Below, in pieces: positions 26,931 to 36,038 of a stretch of DNA of 64,000 nucleotides. The position numbers and the translations under genes were made by a program. The stretch is from Indolivaga alginatilytica. GTDB taxonomy: Bacteria > Bacteroidota > Bacteroidia > Bacteroidales > Dysgonomonadaceae. The stretch is from positions 62,001-126,000 of the forward strand of contig NZ_QICL01000014.1 of NCBI RefSeq assembly GCF_003201355.1, given 5' to 3'. Every line of letters starts with the position of its first letter. The first letter of the stretch is position 1. The notes under the pieces are model-generated. The model was not told where the DNA came from and did not search any database. It saw only the letters and a list, made by a program, of their open reading frames with translations.

Positions 26931-27530
26931 TTATTTTACTACAAATACTATATTCATAAACGACTTGTAATCAGCTTCCTGTAGTATTTGGTAGGAGACC
27001 TTTCCATCAGCAGATATGCTGTTTATTTTCAGAGTTGTATCGTCGTAATAGGTGATGTAGTAATAGAGGTCGGTAGCCGCAGGGAAATAGGGGATTGATG
27101 CAGGCGAACCTACACTGCGGGCAGTGGATGCTACATTTGAAAACTGTTTCTTGTATTCAGCATATAAATCTAAGGGGGTGGCAACTACTCCTATCGTTGA
27201 GGCATCCACTGCGATAGAGGGCATATAAAAAAAGCCCGATTGATTGTCTTTCTGAGAAAGGCATACCCATATGGGTGAAGCTCCGGTGCCTGCGTTCTGC
27301 GAGATGCACTTACTCGTAGTATCGTACACGAGCAAGCCGGGAGCGGGATTGGAAATGGCGATTTTCTGTGCAGTGGTCATTCGGGGAATCAAAACTCCCT
27401 GATTATCATTGGGGCTTACTACATCAAGTGCGGCACTGGGGTTGGGGGTGGAGGTGTTAATGCCCACTTGAGCTTGTAGGTTTACAAGACACAGAGCGAA
27501 AAGAATACAGGTTAAGATGCTTTTTTTCAT
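26931..27530 (-). CDS. Secreted protein, paralog 1, unknown function
   Basis: A 199-residue exported protein with a signal peptide ending near LVNLQAQ. The mature part begins VGINTSTPNPSAALDV, then LIPRMTTAQK and LLVYDTTSKCISQN. This N-terminal pattern is common in secreted Bacteroidetes proteins; the rest has no recognised family. It is first in the operon, and a direct repeat of TTGTCGTTTGA (about 27555-27580) lies just upstream. The gene is closely related to the last gene of the same operon (24774-25358), so the PKD protein is flanked by two paralogs. Confidence 0.7.
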   Translation of the reverse strand: MKKSILTCILFALCLVNLQAQVGINTSTPNPSAALDVVSPNDNQGVLIPRMTTAQKIAISNPAPGLLVYDTTSKCISQNAGTGASPIWVCLSQKDNQSGFFYMPSIAVDASTIGVVATPLDLYAEYKKQFSNVASTARSVGSPASIPYFPAATDLYYYITYYDDTTLKINSISADGKVSYQILQEADYKSFMNIVFVVK

Positions 27531-27826
27531 TGTTCCTTAAATGTTAATATTAGTTGTCGTTTGATATTGTCGTTTGAAATTTGAAGTTGCAAAAATACAA
27601 AAATAAAGTTCATAAAAGCTTACTATATCTTGTGTTTTGGATGCTATTGATGTAATTAAGGGGGTAAATCTCCTACTTATTAAGTAAATATGGAATAGCT
27701 CTAGCTATTGTTGTTAACTATAGTCGTCAGATATTTTCTCTTTCTTACATGCTGATTTATTTCTGTAATCATAATTCGTTTGTTTTATATGTTTATATTA
27801 TTTTATTGTTGACTGATAACTTTCAA

Positions 27827-27965
27827 GAAAAAAGGCAGTAACCTGTAATCGCTACACGCTACTGCCGAGTATCGTTTTGCCGGGGGTAGAGCCTTTTGTT
27901 GCAGAGGTCTTTGAACGACAACAACAAGACAAGAACCTCCTACAACAGGCTTTACCTGCAAAATG
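27827..27965 (-). ncRNA. Candidate structured small RNA, minus strand
   Basis: Read on minus, AGCC, TGTTG and GAGGT segments (plus 27890-27908) pair with ACCTC, CAACA and GGCT (27935-27951), giving a bulged long stem of about 60 bases with a loop near 27909-27934. It is followed by a separate strong hairpin (GGCAGTA/TACTGCC, 27834-27866) and a run of six T on minus. That is the layout of a stand-alone RNA with a terminator. The promoter on minus is not clear. It could be a 6S-like RNA, another sRNA, or a leader of the downstream operon; the family was not identified. Confidence 0.45.
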
Positions 27966-28011
27966 ATAAATATATTTTATGGGGAAATTGTATTGAGTTA
28001 AAAAGACGCAA

Positions 28012-28039
28012 TAATAAAAAAGGACGAAAAGATTCGCCC
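28012..28039 (-). terminator. Minus-strand terminator after the relA 3' region
   Basis: On minus, GGGCGAA pairs with TTCGTCC (one G-U) around a small loop, followed by TTTTTTTATT. It would end a transcript running through relA and the CT tract. Confidence 0.6.
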
Positions 28040-28089
28040 GAATTATTTTTATTATGATTACTCTTACTAGTAAAGCGGGAGGAGCAAGA

Positions 28090-28155
<66 letters not shown>

Positions 28156-28317
28156 TTTGGCACACAAATCAAAATCTAAAAAGTTAAATTTCAGATTGTT
28201 GTGTGTTAAATTATTTGTTAAAGTATCAATCATTGGGTGCTATAAAGAGTTATTTTTCAGAGGTAAATGTATGAATTTATTTTAGATATCCCAAAAAAAT
28301 ATTTTTTTAGATTCTTT

Positions 28318-30525
28318 TTAATTTAATCTCGAAATTTGTTTCACTCCTTTTACTGTACGTAATTTTTTCATCAGACTCTCCAGCGTATTTGTATCCTGAA
28401 GGGTAACTGATAAATTACCTTGAAATAGTCCGTCATTTGAATCAATGCTGATAGAGCGAAGTGTTATACCTTGTTCTTTAGATATAATAGATGTAAGATT
28501 GGTAACAATTCCTATATCATCTGCACCTACAACACGTAACACTATTGTATAGGATGATCCAGACTTACCCGACCAGCGAGCCGGTATAACCCGATAGCCG
28601 AAACGAGAAAACATATCATGTGCATTCGGGCAATTGATTCGATGTATCTTTATTCCTTGAGAAGATATAAAACCAAATACTTCATCTCCATAAATGGGGT
28701 TACAGCATTTAGCTAAAGCATAGTCTATGCCTTTCAAATCTTTGTCGAGAATGAGTTCGTCCGTTGCGCTTGCATTGCCTTGGGATGTAGCTTGTGGTTG
28801 TATAGTATAACCTTCAGCACTAACCATTTCGTGTTTGTCGTGAATTTCGGCTTCGCGTTTCTCTAATTCGAGATACTGATCAATAACAGTATTTACATCC
28901 AGAGCTTCCTGAGCAATCTTAATGTAAAAATCCGTAACTGTTTTAAAGCCTTTCTTTTTGATGAGACGCATCATTACGCCCTCATCCTCGTCTATTTTTT
29001 TATTCTTAAATCGCCTCTTTAAAAGTTCTTTGGCGTATTCTACTTGTTTGTTGGACTCTTCTTTTAGCCGTTGGCGTATTTTGTTTTTAGCTTTTGTTGT
29101 TGTGACAAAATTCAGCCAGTCCTGTTTGGGTACTTGGTTGGCGGAGGTCATAATCTCTATCTGATCTCCGCTGTTCAACTTATGGCGGATAGAAACATTT
29201 TTGCCATTGACCTTCCCTGATACGCAGGTTGATCCAAGTTTTGTATGTATAGAAAAAGCAAAATCAAGAATTGTAGCTCCTTTAGGAAGTTTATGTAAAT
29301 CTCCTTTCGGCGTAAATACATAAATTTCATCGTCGTAAATATCCAGCTTAAAATCTTCAAGCTTTTCGTTATTTGCAACATTCTTATTCTCTAAAGTTTC
29401 ACGCAAAGTTGTCAGCCAGTCATCAATATTCGATTCGCTTTTAACCCCTTTGTATTTCCAGTGAGCAGCTAAACCCCGTTCGGCAATTTCATCCATGCGG
29501 CGGGTTCGTATCTGCACTTCCACCCATCTAGATTGGGGTCCCATTACTGTAATGTGCAGAGATTCATATCCATTGCTCTTTGGGATGGATAGCCAATCTT
29601 TAAGCCTCTTTGGGTTGGGTTGATATAAATCCGTAACAATAGAATAGATCTGCCAGCATTCGGCCTTCTCTTTGGGTTGAGGAGAATCTAATATTATACG
29701 AATAGCAAAGAGGTCGTATATAGATTCAAATTCAACCTTTTGTTTCTTTAATTTATTGTGAATAGAATAGATTGATTTAACCCGTCCTTTTACATCATAG
29801 TTAAGTCCTGTTTCTTTTAGCTTTTCTTCTAAAGGAGCTATAAATTCAGCAATGTATTGGTCTCGTACAACTTTACTTTCGTTTAGTTTTTGAGATATGT
29901 AATCGTACATTTCCCGGTCAGTATATTTTAAATACAGATCTTCTAGTTCCGATTTAATATTATATAGACCCAGTTTGTGGGCAAGTGGGATATATATATA
30001 AGACGACTCAATTGATAGTTTCAGGCGAGTAGCTTCATCTGCTTCGTTAGCCGTTCTCATTAAATATAATCTGTTGGCAATCATAATTAAGATTACCCTC
30101 ATATCTTCGGCAAATGAAAGTAATAATTTGATGAAATTTTCAGATTCCAGGGTAGTCCGGTTGGCTTCAAGATGATTAATCTTCATGAGTCCTTTTACTA
30201 TGTCGGCTACCTCGGGGTCAAAAATTTGCTTTATCTGCTCTATTGTTACTATTTTATTGACAACAGGTCTGTATAATAAGTTTGCTATAACAGCTGCTTT
30301 GCGGAGTCCGATTTCGTTAATAACAATAAGCACAGTATTTAGTACTGCAATAAGATGATAGTATTTATTCTTGTTGACTCTGTAGATGCCCTGTGCGATG
30401 CCACTTTTAATAGTAGATCTCAAAAATGCTTCTTCTGTGCGTGAAATTTGTAATTCCTTTGATTTTGCTGACAGTTGAAGTAGTAAGGATTTGAATTCCT
30501 CTTCTTGTGCACTATAATCTTTCAT
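28318..30525 (-). CDS. relA: RelA-type (p)ppGpp synthetase, degenerate HD domain
   Basis: A 735-residue long RSH protein that makes (p)ppGpp from GTP/GDP and ATP under amino-acid starvation. Synthetase motifs are intact: GRVKSIYSIHNKLKKQ, YDLFAIRI, NGYESLHITVMGP and EVQIRTRRMDEIAERG. A TGS domain follows (DEIYVFTPKGDLHKLPKG), then a C-terminal ACT-like region. The N-terminal hydrolase domain is changed: the usual LLHDvvEDT segment reads LLYRPVVNK, so the catalytic HD pair is missing. That makes it a synthetase-only RelA type rather than a bifunctional SpoT. It is monocistronic on minus. Confidence 0.93.
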   Translation of the reverse strand: MKDYSAQEEEFKSLLLQLSAKSKELQISRTEEAFLRSTIKSGIAQGIYRVNKNKYYHLIAVLNTVLIVINEIGLRKAAVIANLLYRPVVNKIVTIEQIKQIFDPEVADIVKGLMKINHLEANRTTLESENFIKLLLSFAEDMRVILIMIANRLYLMRTANEADEATRLKLSIESSYIYIPLAHKLGLYNIKSELEDLYLKYTDREMYDYISQKLNESKVVRDQYIAEFIAPLEEKLKETGLNYDVKGRVKSIYSIHNKLKKQKVEFESIYDLFAIRIILDSPQPKEKAECWQIYSIVTDLYQPNPKRLKDWLSIPKSNGYESLHITVMGPQSRWVEVQIRTRRMDEIAERGLAAHWKYKGVKSESNIDDWLTTLRETLENKNVANNEKLEDFKLDIYDDEIYVFTPKGDLHKLPKGATILDFAFSIHTKLGSTCVSGKVNGKNVSIRHKLNSGDQIEIMTSANQVPKQDWLNFVTTTKAKNKIRQRLKEESNKQVEYAKELLKRRFKNKKIDEDEGVMMRLIKKKGFKTVTDFYIKIAQEALDVNTVIDQYLELEKREAEIHDKHEMVSAEGYTIQPQATSQGNASATDELILDKDLKGIDYALAKCCNPIYGDEVFGFISSQGIKIHRINCPNAHDMFSRFGYRVIPARWSGKSGSSYTIVLRVVGADDIGIVTNLTSIISKEQGITLRSISIDSNDGLFQGNLSVTLQDTNTLESLMKKLRTVKGVKQISRLN

Positions 30526-30888
30526 TGCTTGTGTACAATTTTGCTATTTTTCCTAAAACATATAATACCTGAATGTAAAAATAATATTTTCCTTCCATAT
30601 TGGGGTTTTGTTTTCTTCCTTTTATTGAAAATTCATCAATTATTGAACTTTTTACTTTTACTTCAGAGAAAAACATTTGTACCTTTGAATGAATTAAGGT
30701 TGCAGACCTATCTGGAGTCTTGGTTGGGTGTGAAAACGATAATTTCTTGTAATTTGAAAATACCTCATTAAATATTTTCATTTACATGAGATTGCAGATC
30801 TCGTCGTTTTTCGAGTAAGCGCTTTAATTGGAGGTGTTTATTGTAGTGGGTGTTGTGTGGAGTCTTTAATGTTTTTAATGTATAGCAT
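30526..30888. other. Divergent intergenic region
   Basis: 363 bases between divergent relA and the next gene. It contains a -7-like TATGTTTT for relA on minus, a short AGGT-TGCAG-ACCT palindrome near 30700, and a GAGAT-TGC-AGATCTC inverted repeat near 30790. No gene is supported. Confidence 0.4.
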
Positions 30889-31488
30889 ATGAATTCGGAT
30901 AAATTACAACGATTAGAAAAAAATAAAAAGTTTCGGAAAAAGTTTTATAATAAAGAAGTGTGGAAGAATTATGCTATAATACCTCCTTCGGTAATCCTCT
31001 TTGCCTCTTTGTTTGGTATCTTGTATCTGTTTAACCTAGACCGTCTGGTCAGTTTGTATACTATTCCTTGTCTTATTTTGCTGGTATTAGGTACTATATG
31101 GTTGAAGGCTGCTCGCAGATATATTTTAACTCAAAGCATATCGGATGACAAAACTTTCCTGATTTGTCCGATTATATCTTTGATGAATAAGGAGGGAAAA
31201 ACTATTCGGATGTTCTCTGTAGGAAATAATAGACATAATAAGAACTATCTGGAAAAAAAGAAAAAGGAGATATTGGATAGTATTTCGGGAGATTTTTCAG
31301 CTTTGGATTTAACGTCTAAGGCAGGATTACAACTTATTCCTAATACGGATGTGTATATTGTTACTCCCTCATTTTCTGATCGGATAGCGAACAAAAATGC
31401 AAAAATGAGTGTTAATACATATGCGATATTTGATAATTCGGATAAAATTAGATACATAAATCTTCGGGAGTTGGAGAGTTTTTCTTGA
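30889..31488 (+). CDS. Membrane protein of unknown function
   Basis: A 199-residue protein. The start is basic and polar (KLQRLEKNKKFRKKFYNKE), then two hydrophobic segments follow (YAIIPPSVILFASLFGILYLF and SLYTIPCLILLVLGTIWL), and the last 120 residues are soluble with DVYIVTPSFSDR and a run ending YINLRELESFS. I recognise no family. It stands alone between relA (divergent) and a small membrane-tail protein gene 134 bases downstream. Confidence 0.65.
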   Translation: MNSDKLQRLEKNKKFRKKFYNKEVWKNYAIIPPSVILFASLFGILYLFNLDRLVSLYTIPCLILLVLGTIWLKAARRYILTQSISDDKTFLICPIISLMNKEGKTIRMFSVGNNRHNKNYLEKKKKEILDSISGDFSALDLTSKAGLQLIPNTDVYIVTPSFSDRIANKNAKMSVNTYAIFDNSDKIRYINLRELESFS

Positions 31489-31622
31489 TGAAAAATGTTA
31501 AAATTCATCTAATTTATGTGTTATTAGCTGAAAGATATTGTTTTAATATATTTCTATGATTATCTTTGTTGCAGAATCGTGATTTTTATTGTTAAGATTC
31601 ACATGTATTACAAAGTAAGCTT

Positions 31623-31955
31623 ATGTTAAATTTAGGTGTCAAAATAAAGAAAGCATTAGTTGTATTATCATTTTTACTACTAATCCCGTTTGTTGCTAAC
31701 TCAGCATCAGGTACTTTTTCTGCACCAATGAGTTTTCTTCCGATGGAAGATGCTCTCTCTGCAGCTCGGAGTACGCCCGGATTTGTTAATGAGAATATCA
31801 AACCCTATAGACAATCTTTTAATTTGGGTAATGAACCGTCCCGAAACGGGTATATAAATTTTACATCTACAGATATATTAGCCTTTATATTTTTAGCAGG
31901 GGTATATCTGATGTTTGTAAGACGAAACTCGCAGTCGAGAAATGCCTCTTTTTAA
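31623..31955 (+). CDS. Small exported protein with C-terminal membrane tail
   Basis: A 110-residue protein with a signal peptide (KKALVVLSFLLLIPFVANS) and a C-terminal hydrophobic helix (STDILAFIFLAGVYLMFV) followed by RRNSQSR. The middle is short and polar. The layout resembles the tails of the proteins encoded at 9839-10689, which may be a shared sorting or anchoring signal. No family recognised. A terminator follows. Confidence 0.55.
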   Translation: MLNLGVKIKKALVVLSFLLLIPFVANSASGTFSAPMSFLPMEDALSAARSTPGFVNENIKPYRQSFNLGNEPSRNGYINFTSTDILAFIFLAGVYLMFVRRNSQSRNASF

Positions 31956-32005
31956 ATCGCGATATTAAAATTAGATTTTTTTATTTTTTGAAAGATTATA
32001 ATATA

Positions 32006-32035
32006 AAGCAAGCCTGTTCAGGCTTGCTTTTTTTA
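32006..32035 (+). terminator. Terminator after the small tail-protein gene
   Basis: AAGCAAGCCTG pairs with CAGGCTTGCTT around a 2-3 base loop, followed by TTTTTTATTTTA. Confidence 0.9.
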
Positions 32036-32103
32036 TTTTATTATGTGTCAATGTGGATATCTTTTCTATATTTGTGTAGTATTAATCCTAAATATGATTT
32101 CTT

Positions 32104-33639
32104 ATGCATCAAATATTTACAGATAGAGATTTAGAGCAGTTTAAAGTAATGGGAGTGGATGTGGCTAGCGTTGATGATCAAATCAATCGCTTTAAAACAG
32201 GATTTCCTTATCTTGAAATTGCGAATTTTGCTACTAATGGAAAAGGTATTTCAGTTGTAGAGGCCTCTGATTATGATAAATATATAACTGCATGGGACGA
32301 GTATTGTAAATCGGGACATTCAATAATAAAATTTGTGCCTGCATCGGGTGCTGCCAGTAGAATGTTCAAAGATTTGTTTGAGTTTATACAAGGGAGATCG
32401 GATCTTTCCGACAACGATTTTGTTAGATTCTTTTTTGATAATATTCAGAAGTTTGCCTTTTTTGAGGATCTTAATGCTGCGTGTGTTACTAAAAAAGGGT
32501 TGGATGTTAAGTCTCTTATTCACAATAAACAATATAAAGACATACTGGAAATATTTCTTTTGAAAGATGGTTTAAATTATGGCGGATTACCCAAAGGCTT
32601 GCTGAAATTTCATTCTTATGAGAATCGTAATCGAACACCTGTAGAGGAACATTTAGTTGAAGGAAGTCAATATGCTAAATCAGCCGATGGAGAGGTTGTA
32701 CTCCATTTTACGGTTTCTCCGGAGCATCGTAGTTTGTTTCAAGACCTGATTAACGTCGTTTTGGTTGATTATGAGAAGGCTCTAAATGTTAAGTTTAATG
32801 TTAGCTTTAGCGAACAGAAGAAAAAAACAGATACGATTGCTGTTGATAAAGATAATTTACCATTTAGAGATGGGCAAAATTTGCTTTTTCGCCCGGGAGG
32901 CCATGGTGCATTGATTGAAAATCTGAATGATTTATCATCAGATGTGATCTTTATTAAAAATATAGATAATGTAGTTCCAGATAAATTTAAACAAGAGGAA
33001 ACTTTCTATAAGAAATTATTGGCAGGATATCTTGTGGATATTCAAACGAGAGTTTTTAGATATTTGGAGCTTATTGATTCGGGAGTTTATTCAAGAGAAG
33101 AGCTTCTTGAAATACTTTATTTTTTACAAGATGAGCTTAATGTTAAAAATCCGGATACTAAATATTTAGAAGATGCGGAGCTAGTTTTATATCTACAGAG
33201 AAAGCTTAATCGTCCGATAAGAGTCTGCGGTATGGTTAAGAATGTTGGGGAAGCCGGAGGAGGCCCATTTTTTGCTGTGAATGCAGATGGTACAGTATCC
33301 CTTCAAATCTTAGAGAGCTCTCAAATTGATCTAAGTGATCCTGTGAAAAAGGACTTGTTTACTAGTGGGACACATTTTAATCCGGTGGATATTGTTTGTG
33401 CTGTAAAGGACTATAAAGGAGAGAAATTTAACTTAATTGATTATATTGATATAAATACAGGCTTTATAAGCGAAAAAACAAAAGAAGGCAGAGCTCTTAA
33501 AGCATTGGAATTGCCAGGTTTGTGGAATGGAGCTATGTCTGACTGGAATACGGTGTTTGTAGAAGTTCCTCTCGGTACCTTTAATCCGGTTAAGAGTGTT
33601 AACGATTTATTGAGAAAAGAGCACCTTTCTAATGCTTGA
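32104..33639 (+). CDS. DUF4301 family protein
   Basis: A 511-residue protein matching the Bacteroidetes DUF4301 family. Recognisable segments: FVPASGAASRMFKDLFEFI, FRPGGHGALIENLNDL, VCGMVKNVGEAGGGPFFA, and a C-terminal LPGLWNGAMSDWNTVFVEVPL. The PASGAASRMFK and RPGGHGALIENL segments recall nucleotidyltransferase-like folds, but I cannot assign a reaction. It is followed by gmd 110 bases later with its own promoter. A TATATTTG box lies at 32067-32074. Confidence 0.85.
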   Translation: MHQIFTDRDLEQFKVMGVDVASVDDQINRFKTGFPYLEIANFATNGKGISVVEASDYDKYITAWDEYCKSGHSIIKFVPASGAASRMFKDLFEFIQGRSDLSDNDFVRFFFDNIQKFAFFEDLNAACVTKKGLDVKSLIHNKQYKDILEIFLLKDGLNYGGLPKGLLKFHSYENRNRTPVEEHLVEGSQYAKSADGEVVLHFTVSPEHRSLFQDLINVVLVDYEKALNVKFNVSFSEQKKKTDTIAVDKDNLPFRDGQNLLFRPGGHGALIENLNDLSSDVIFIKNIDNVVPDKFKQEETFYKKLLAGYLVDIQTRVFRYLELIDSGVYSREELLEILYFLQDELNVKNPDTKYLEDAELVLYLQRKLNRPIRVCGMVKNVGEAGGGPFFAVNADGTVSLQILESSQIDLSDPVKKDLFTSGTHFNPVDIVCAVKDYKGEKFNLIDYIDINTGFISEKTKEGRALKALELPGLWNGAMSDWNTVFVEVPLGTFNPVKSVNDLLRKEHLSNA

Positions 33640-33673
33640 ATGTGGCTTAAAATACTCTTTTGTTAATGTTTAT

Positions 33674-33704
33674 TTTGTTTAAAATATATTTATCTTTATA
33701 TTTG
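33674..33704 (+). promoter_or_regulatory. Bacteroidetes-type promoter of gmd-fcl
   Basis: TTTG at 33674-33677, a 19-base spacer, then TATATTTG at 33697-33704, a full match to the consensus. The transcript would start near 33711, about 40 bases before gmd. Confidence 0.8.
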
Positions 33705-33749
33705 TGGCTTGAAAAAATTGCAAATGGGTGATTTTTAACAAAACTTTAA

Positions 33750-34901
33750 ATGACAAAAACAGCATTAATAACAGGAGTTACCGGACAGGATGGAGCCTAT
33801 TTGTCAGAATTTCTGATAAAGAAAGGATATACTGTTCATGGTATAAAAAGAAGGTCTTCTCTCTTTAACACAGATAGAATAGATCATTTATACCAAGATC
33901 CCCATGAAGATCATAGAGATCTCATTCTTCATTATGGGGATATGACGGATAGCATGAATCTTACCCGCATAATTGGTGAGGTGAAACCTGATGAGATTTA
34001 TAATCTTGCTGCAATGAGTCATGTGAAAGTGAGTTTTGATATACCCGAATATACAGCTAATGCTGACGGTATAGGAACCTTGAGGTTATTAGAAGCTGTC
34101 CGTTTATTAGGACTTACTGATAAAACCCGTATTTATCAGGCTTCTACTTCTGAATTATATGGTTTAGTACAGGAAATACCCCAAAAGGAGACTACGCCTT
34201 TTTATCCGAGAAGTCCATATGCTGTAGCCAAATTGTATGCATATTGGATTACGGTTAATTATCGTGAAGCGTATGGTATGCATGCTAGTAATGGTATATT
34301 GTTTAATCATGAATCACCACTGAGAGGTGAGACATTTGTTACCCGAAAAGTTACGAGAGCTGTCTCTCGGATAGTTTTAGGCCTTCAAGATAAGGTTTTT
34401 ATGGGTAATTTGTCGAGCAAAAGAGATTGGGGGCATGCCAAAGATTACATTAAAGCAATGTACTTAATTTTACAACAAGACACTCCGGATGATTATGTAA
34501 TATCGACTGGTATAACAACGACAATTAGAGATTTTATTAAAATGTCGTTCATGAAGGTTGGAGTGACGGTTGATTTTAAGGGTGACGATGAATTTGAAGA
34601 AGGATTTATTGCATCAATTGATGAGTCGATATTTGTAAGTAAAGTAGGGATAGAATATCTGGAAGCTTTTAGAAAGAGAATTGGAAATTCTGTAGTTGGT
34701 GTTGATCCAGCTTATTTTAGACCTACAGAAGTTGATATATTAATTGGAGATAATACCAAAGCTAAAGAGAAATTAGGATGGGAGCCATTTTATGATTTGG
34801 ACGCTTTGTGTGAGGATATGGTGAGCCACGATGTAACTTTGATGAAAAAAGAAGAGTTCTTGAAAAAAGGAGGCTATAAGATTCTTAATTATTTTGAGTG
34901 A
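33750..34901 (+). CDS. gmd: GDP-mannose 4,6-dehydratase
   Basis: A 383-residue extended SDR enzyme that converts GDP-mannose to GDP-4-keto-6-deoxymannose. The NADP motif is [14 protein letters not shown] at the N-terminus. The catalytic region reads QASTSELYG and [12 protein letters not shown] (YxxxK). The segment [20 protein letters not shown] is the family fingerprint. Its stop overlaps the start of fcl by 8 bases. Together they make GDP-L-fucose, used for capsule, O-antigen or protein glycosylation in Bacteroidales. Confidence 0.97.
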   Translation: MTKTALITGVTGQDGAYLSEFLIKKGYTVHGIKRRSSLFNTDRIDHLYQDPHEDHRDLILHYGDMTDSMNLTRIIGEVKPDEIYNLAAMSHVKVSFDIPEYTANADGIGTLRLLEAVRLLGLTDKTRIYQASTSELYGLVQEIPQKETTPFYPRSPYAVAKLYAYWITVNYREAYGMHASNGILFNHESPLRGETFVTRKVTRAVSRIVLGLQDKVFMGNLSSKRDWGHAKDYIKAMYLILQQDTPDDYVISTGITTTIRDFIKMSFMKVGVTVDFKGDDEFEEGFIASIDESIFVSKVGIEYLEAFRKRIGNSVVGVDPAYFRPTEVDILIGDNTKAKEKLGWEPFYDLDALCEDMVSHDVTLMKKEEFLKKGGYKILNYFE

Positions 34902-36006
34902 AAAAGTGATTGATAAATCTTCGAAAATATATATTGCAGGACATCGGGGATTAGTAGGCTCAGCTATTTTGAGAAATCTAAAAGACCGGGGGTATAATAA
35001 TTTTATATTGCGTACTCATGAAGAATTAGATTTAAAAGATCAATTAGTGGTTGCTAAGTTCTTCGAAGAAGAAAAACCTGAATACGTCATTTTAGCAGCG
35101 GCTAAAGTTGGTGGGATTATTGCAAATAATAAATACAGGGCCGATTTTATTTATGAGAATTTGATGATTCAAAATAATATTATTCATCAAGCGTATCTAA
35201 ATAAAGTGAAAAAGCTAGTATTTTTGGGTAGTACATGTATTTATCCTAAAGAAGCCCCTCAGCCGATGTCAGAAGACTTGCTGCTGACTTCTCCATTGGA
35301 ATATACAAATGAGCCCTATGCCATAGCCAAGATTGCAGGAATTAAAATGTGTGAAAGTTATAATATTCAATATGGAACCAATTTTTTGGCTGTTATGCCA
35401 ACTAATTTATATGGACCAAATGATAATTTTGATTTAGAGAAATCACATGTTCTTCCGGCTTTGATAAGAAAAATATATCTTGGTAAATGTTTGGAGGAAA
35501 ATAACTGGGATTTGATTAAGCTAGACTTGCAATACAGACCAATTGAGAATATTGATAATAATTCGAGTGAGGTTGATATTCTATTTATATTAAATAAATA
35601 TGGAATCAGTCGAATCTCTGATCAAGACGCAAAGATTGAGATTTGGGGATCAGGAAGTCCTATGAGAGAGTTTCTTTGGAGTGAGGACATGGCTGATGCA
35701 ACAATTCATGTAATGGAGTCTGTGAACTTTTTGGAGTTAATAAACGTTACAATAGGTAAGGAAATTCGAAATACTCATATAAATATTGGTACAGGTATTG
35801 ATATTTCGATAAAAGAACTAGCTTTGCTGGTGAAAAAAATAATTGGTTTTAAAGGGCAATTGTGGTTTAATACCGAAAAGCCTGATGGAACAATGAAGAA
35901 GCTGACTGATGTTTCTAAATTACATTCTTTAGGATGGAAGCATAAAATAGAAATTGAAGAAGGTGTAGAATTGATTTATAATTGGTATAAAAATACTGAA
36001 AGATAA
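34894..36006 (+). CDS. fcl: GDP-L-fucose synthase
   Basis: A 370-residue SDR enzyme that epimerises and reduces GDP-4-keto-6-deoxymannose to GDP-L-fucose. Motifs: [34 protein letters not shown] and [10 protein letters not shown] (YxxxK). It carries an insert of about 50 residues after [12 protein letters not shown], seen in many Bacteroidales versions. The start is a TTG at 34894 inside the gmd stop region; no ATG precedes the GHRG motif. It is translationally coupled to gmd. Confidence 0.95.
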   Translation: MSEKVIDKSSKIYIAGHRGLVGSAILRNLKDRGYNNFILRTHEELDLKDQLVVAKFFEEEKPEYVILAAAKVGGIIANNKYRADFIYENLMIQNNIIHQAYLNKVKKLVFLGSTCIYPKEAPQPMSEDLLLTSPLEYTNEPYAIAKIAGIKMCESYNIQYGTNFLAVMPTNLYGPNDNFDLEKSHVLPALIRKIYLGKCLEENNWDLIKLDLQYRPIENIDNNSSEVDILFILNKYGISRISDQDAKIEIWGSGSPMREFLWSEDMADATIHVMESVNFLELINVTIGKEIRNTHINIGTGIDISIKELALLVKKIIGFKGQLWFNTEKPDGTMKKLTDVSKLHSLGWKHKIEIEEGVELIYNWYKNTER

Positions 36007-36038
36007 GAATTAAACTGTTTAACTATAATTAATTGATT

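Noticed and set aside
24774-27530. Prophage tail genes
   Set aside because: The LIPRMTT-type text is found in many secreted Bacteroidetes proteins and there are no phage neighbours.
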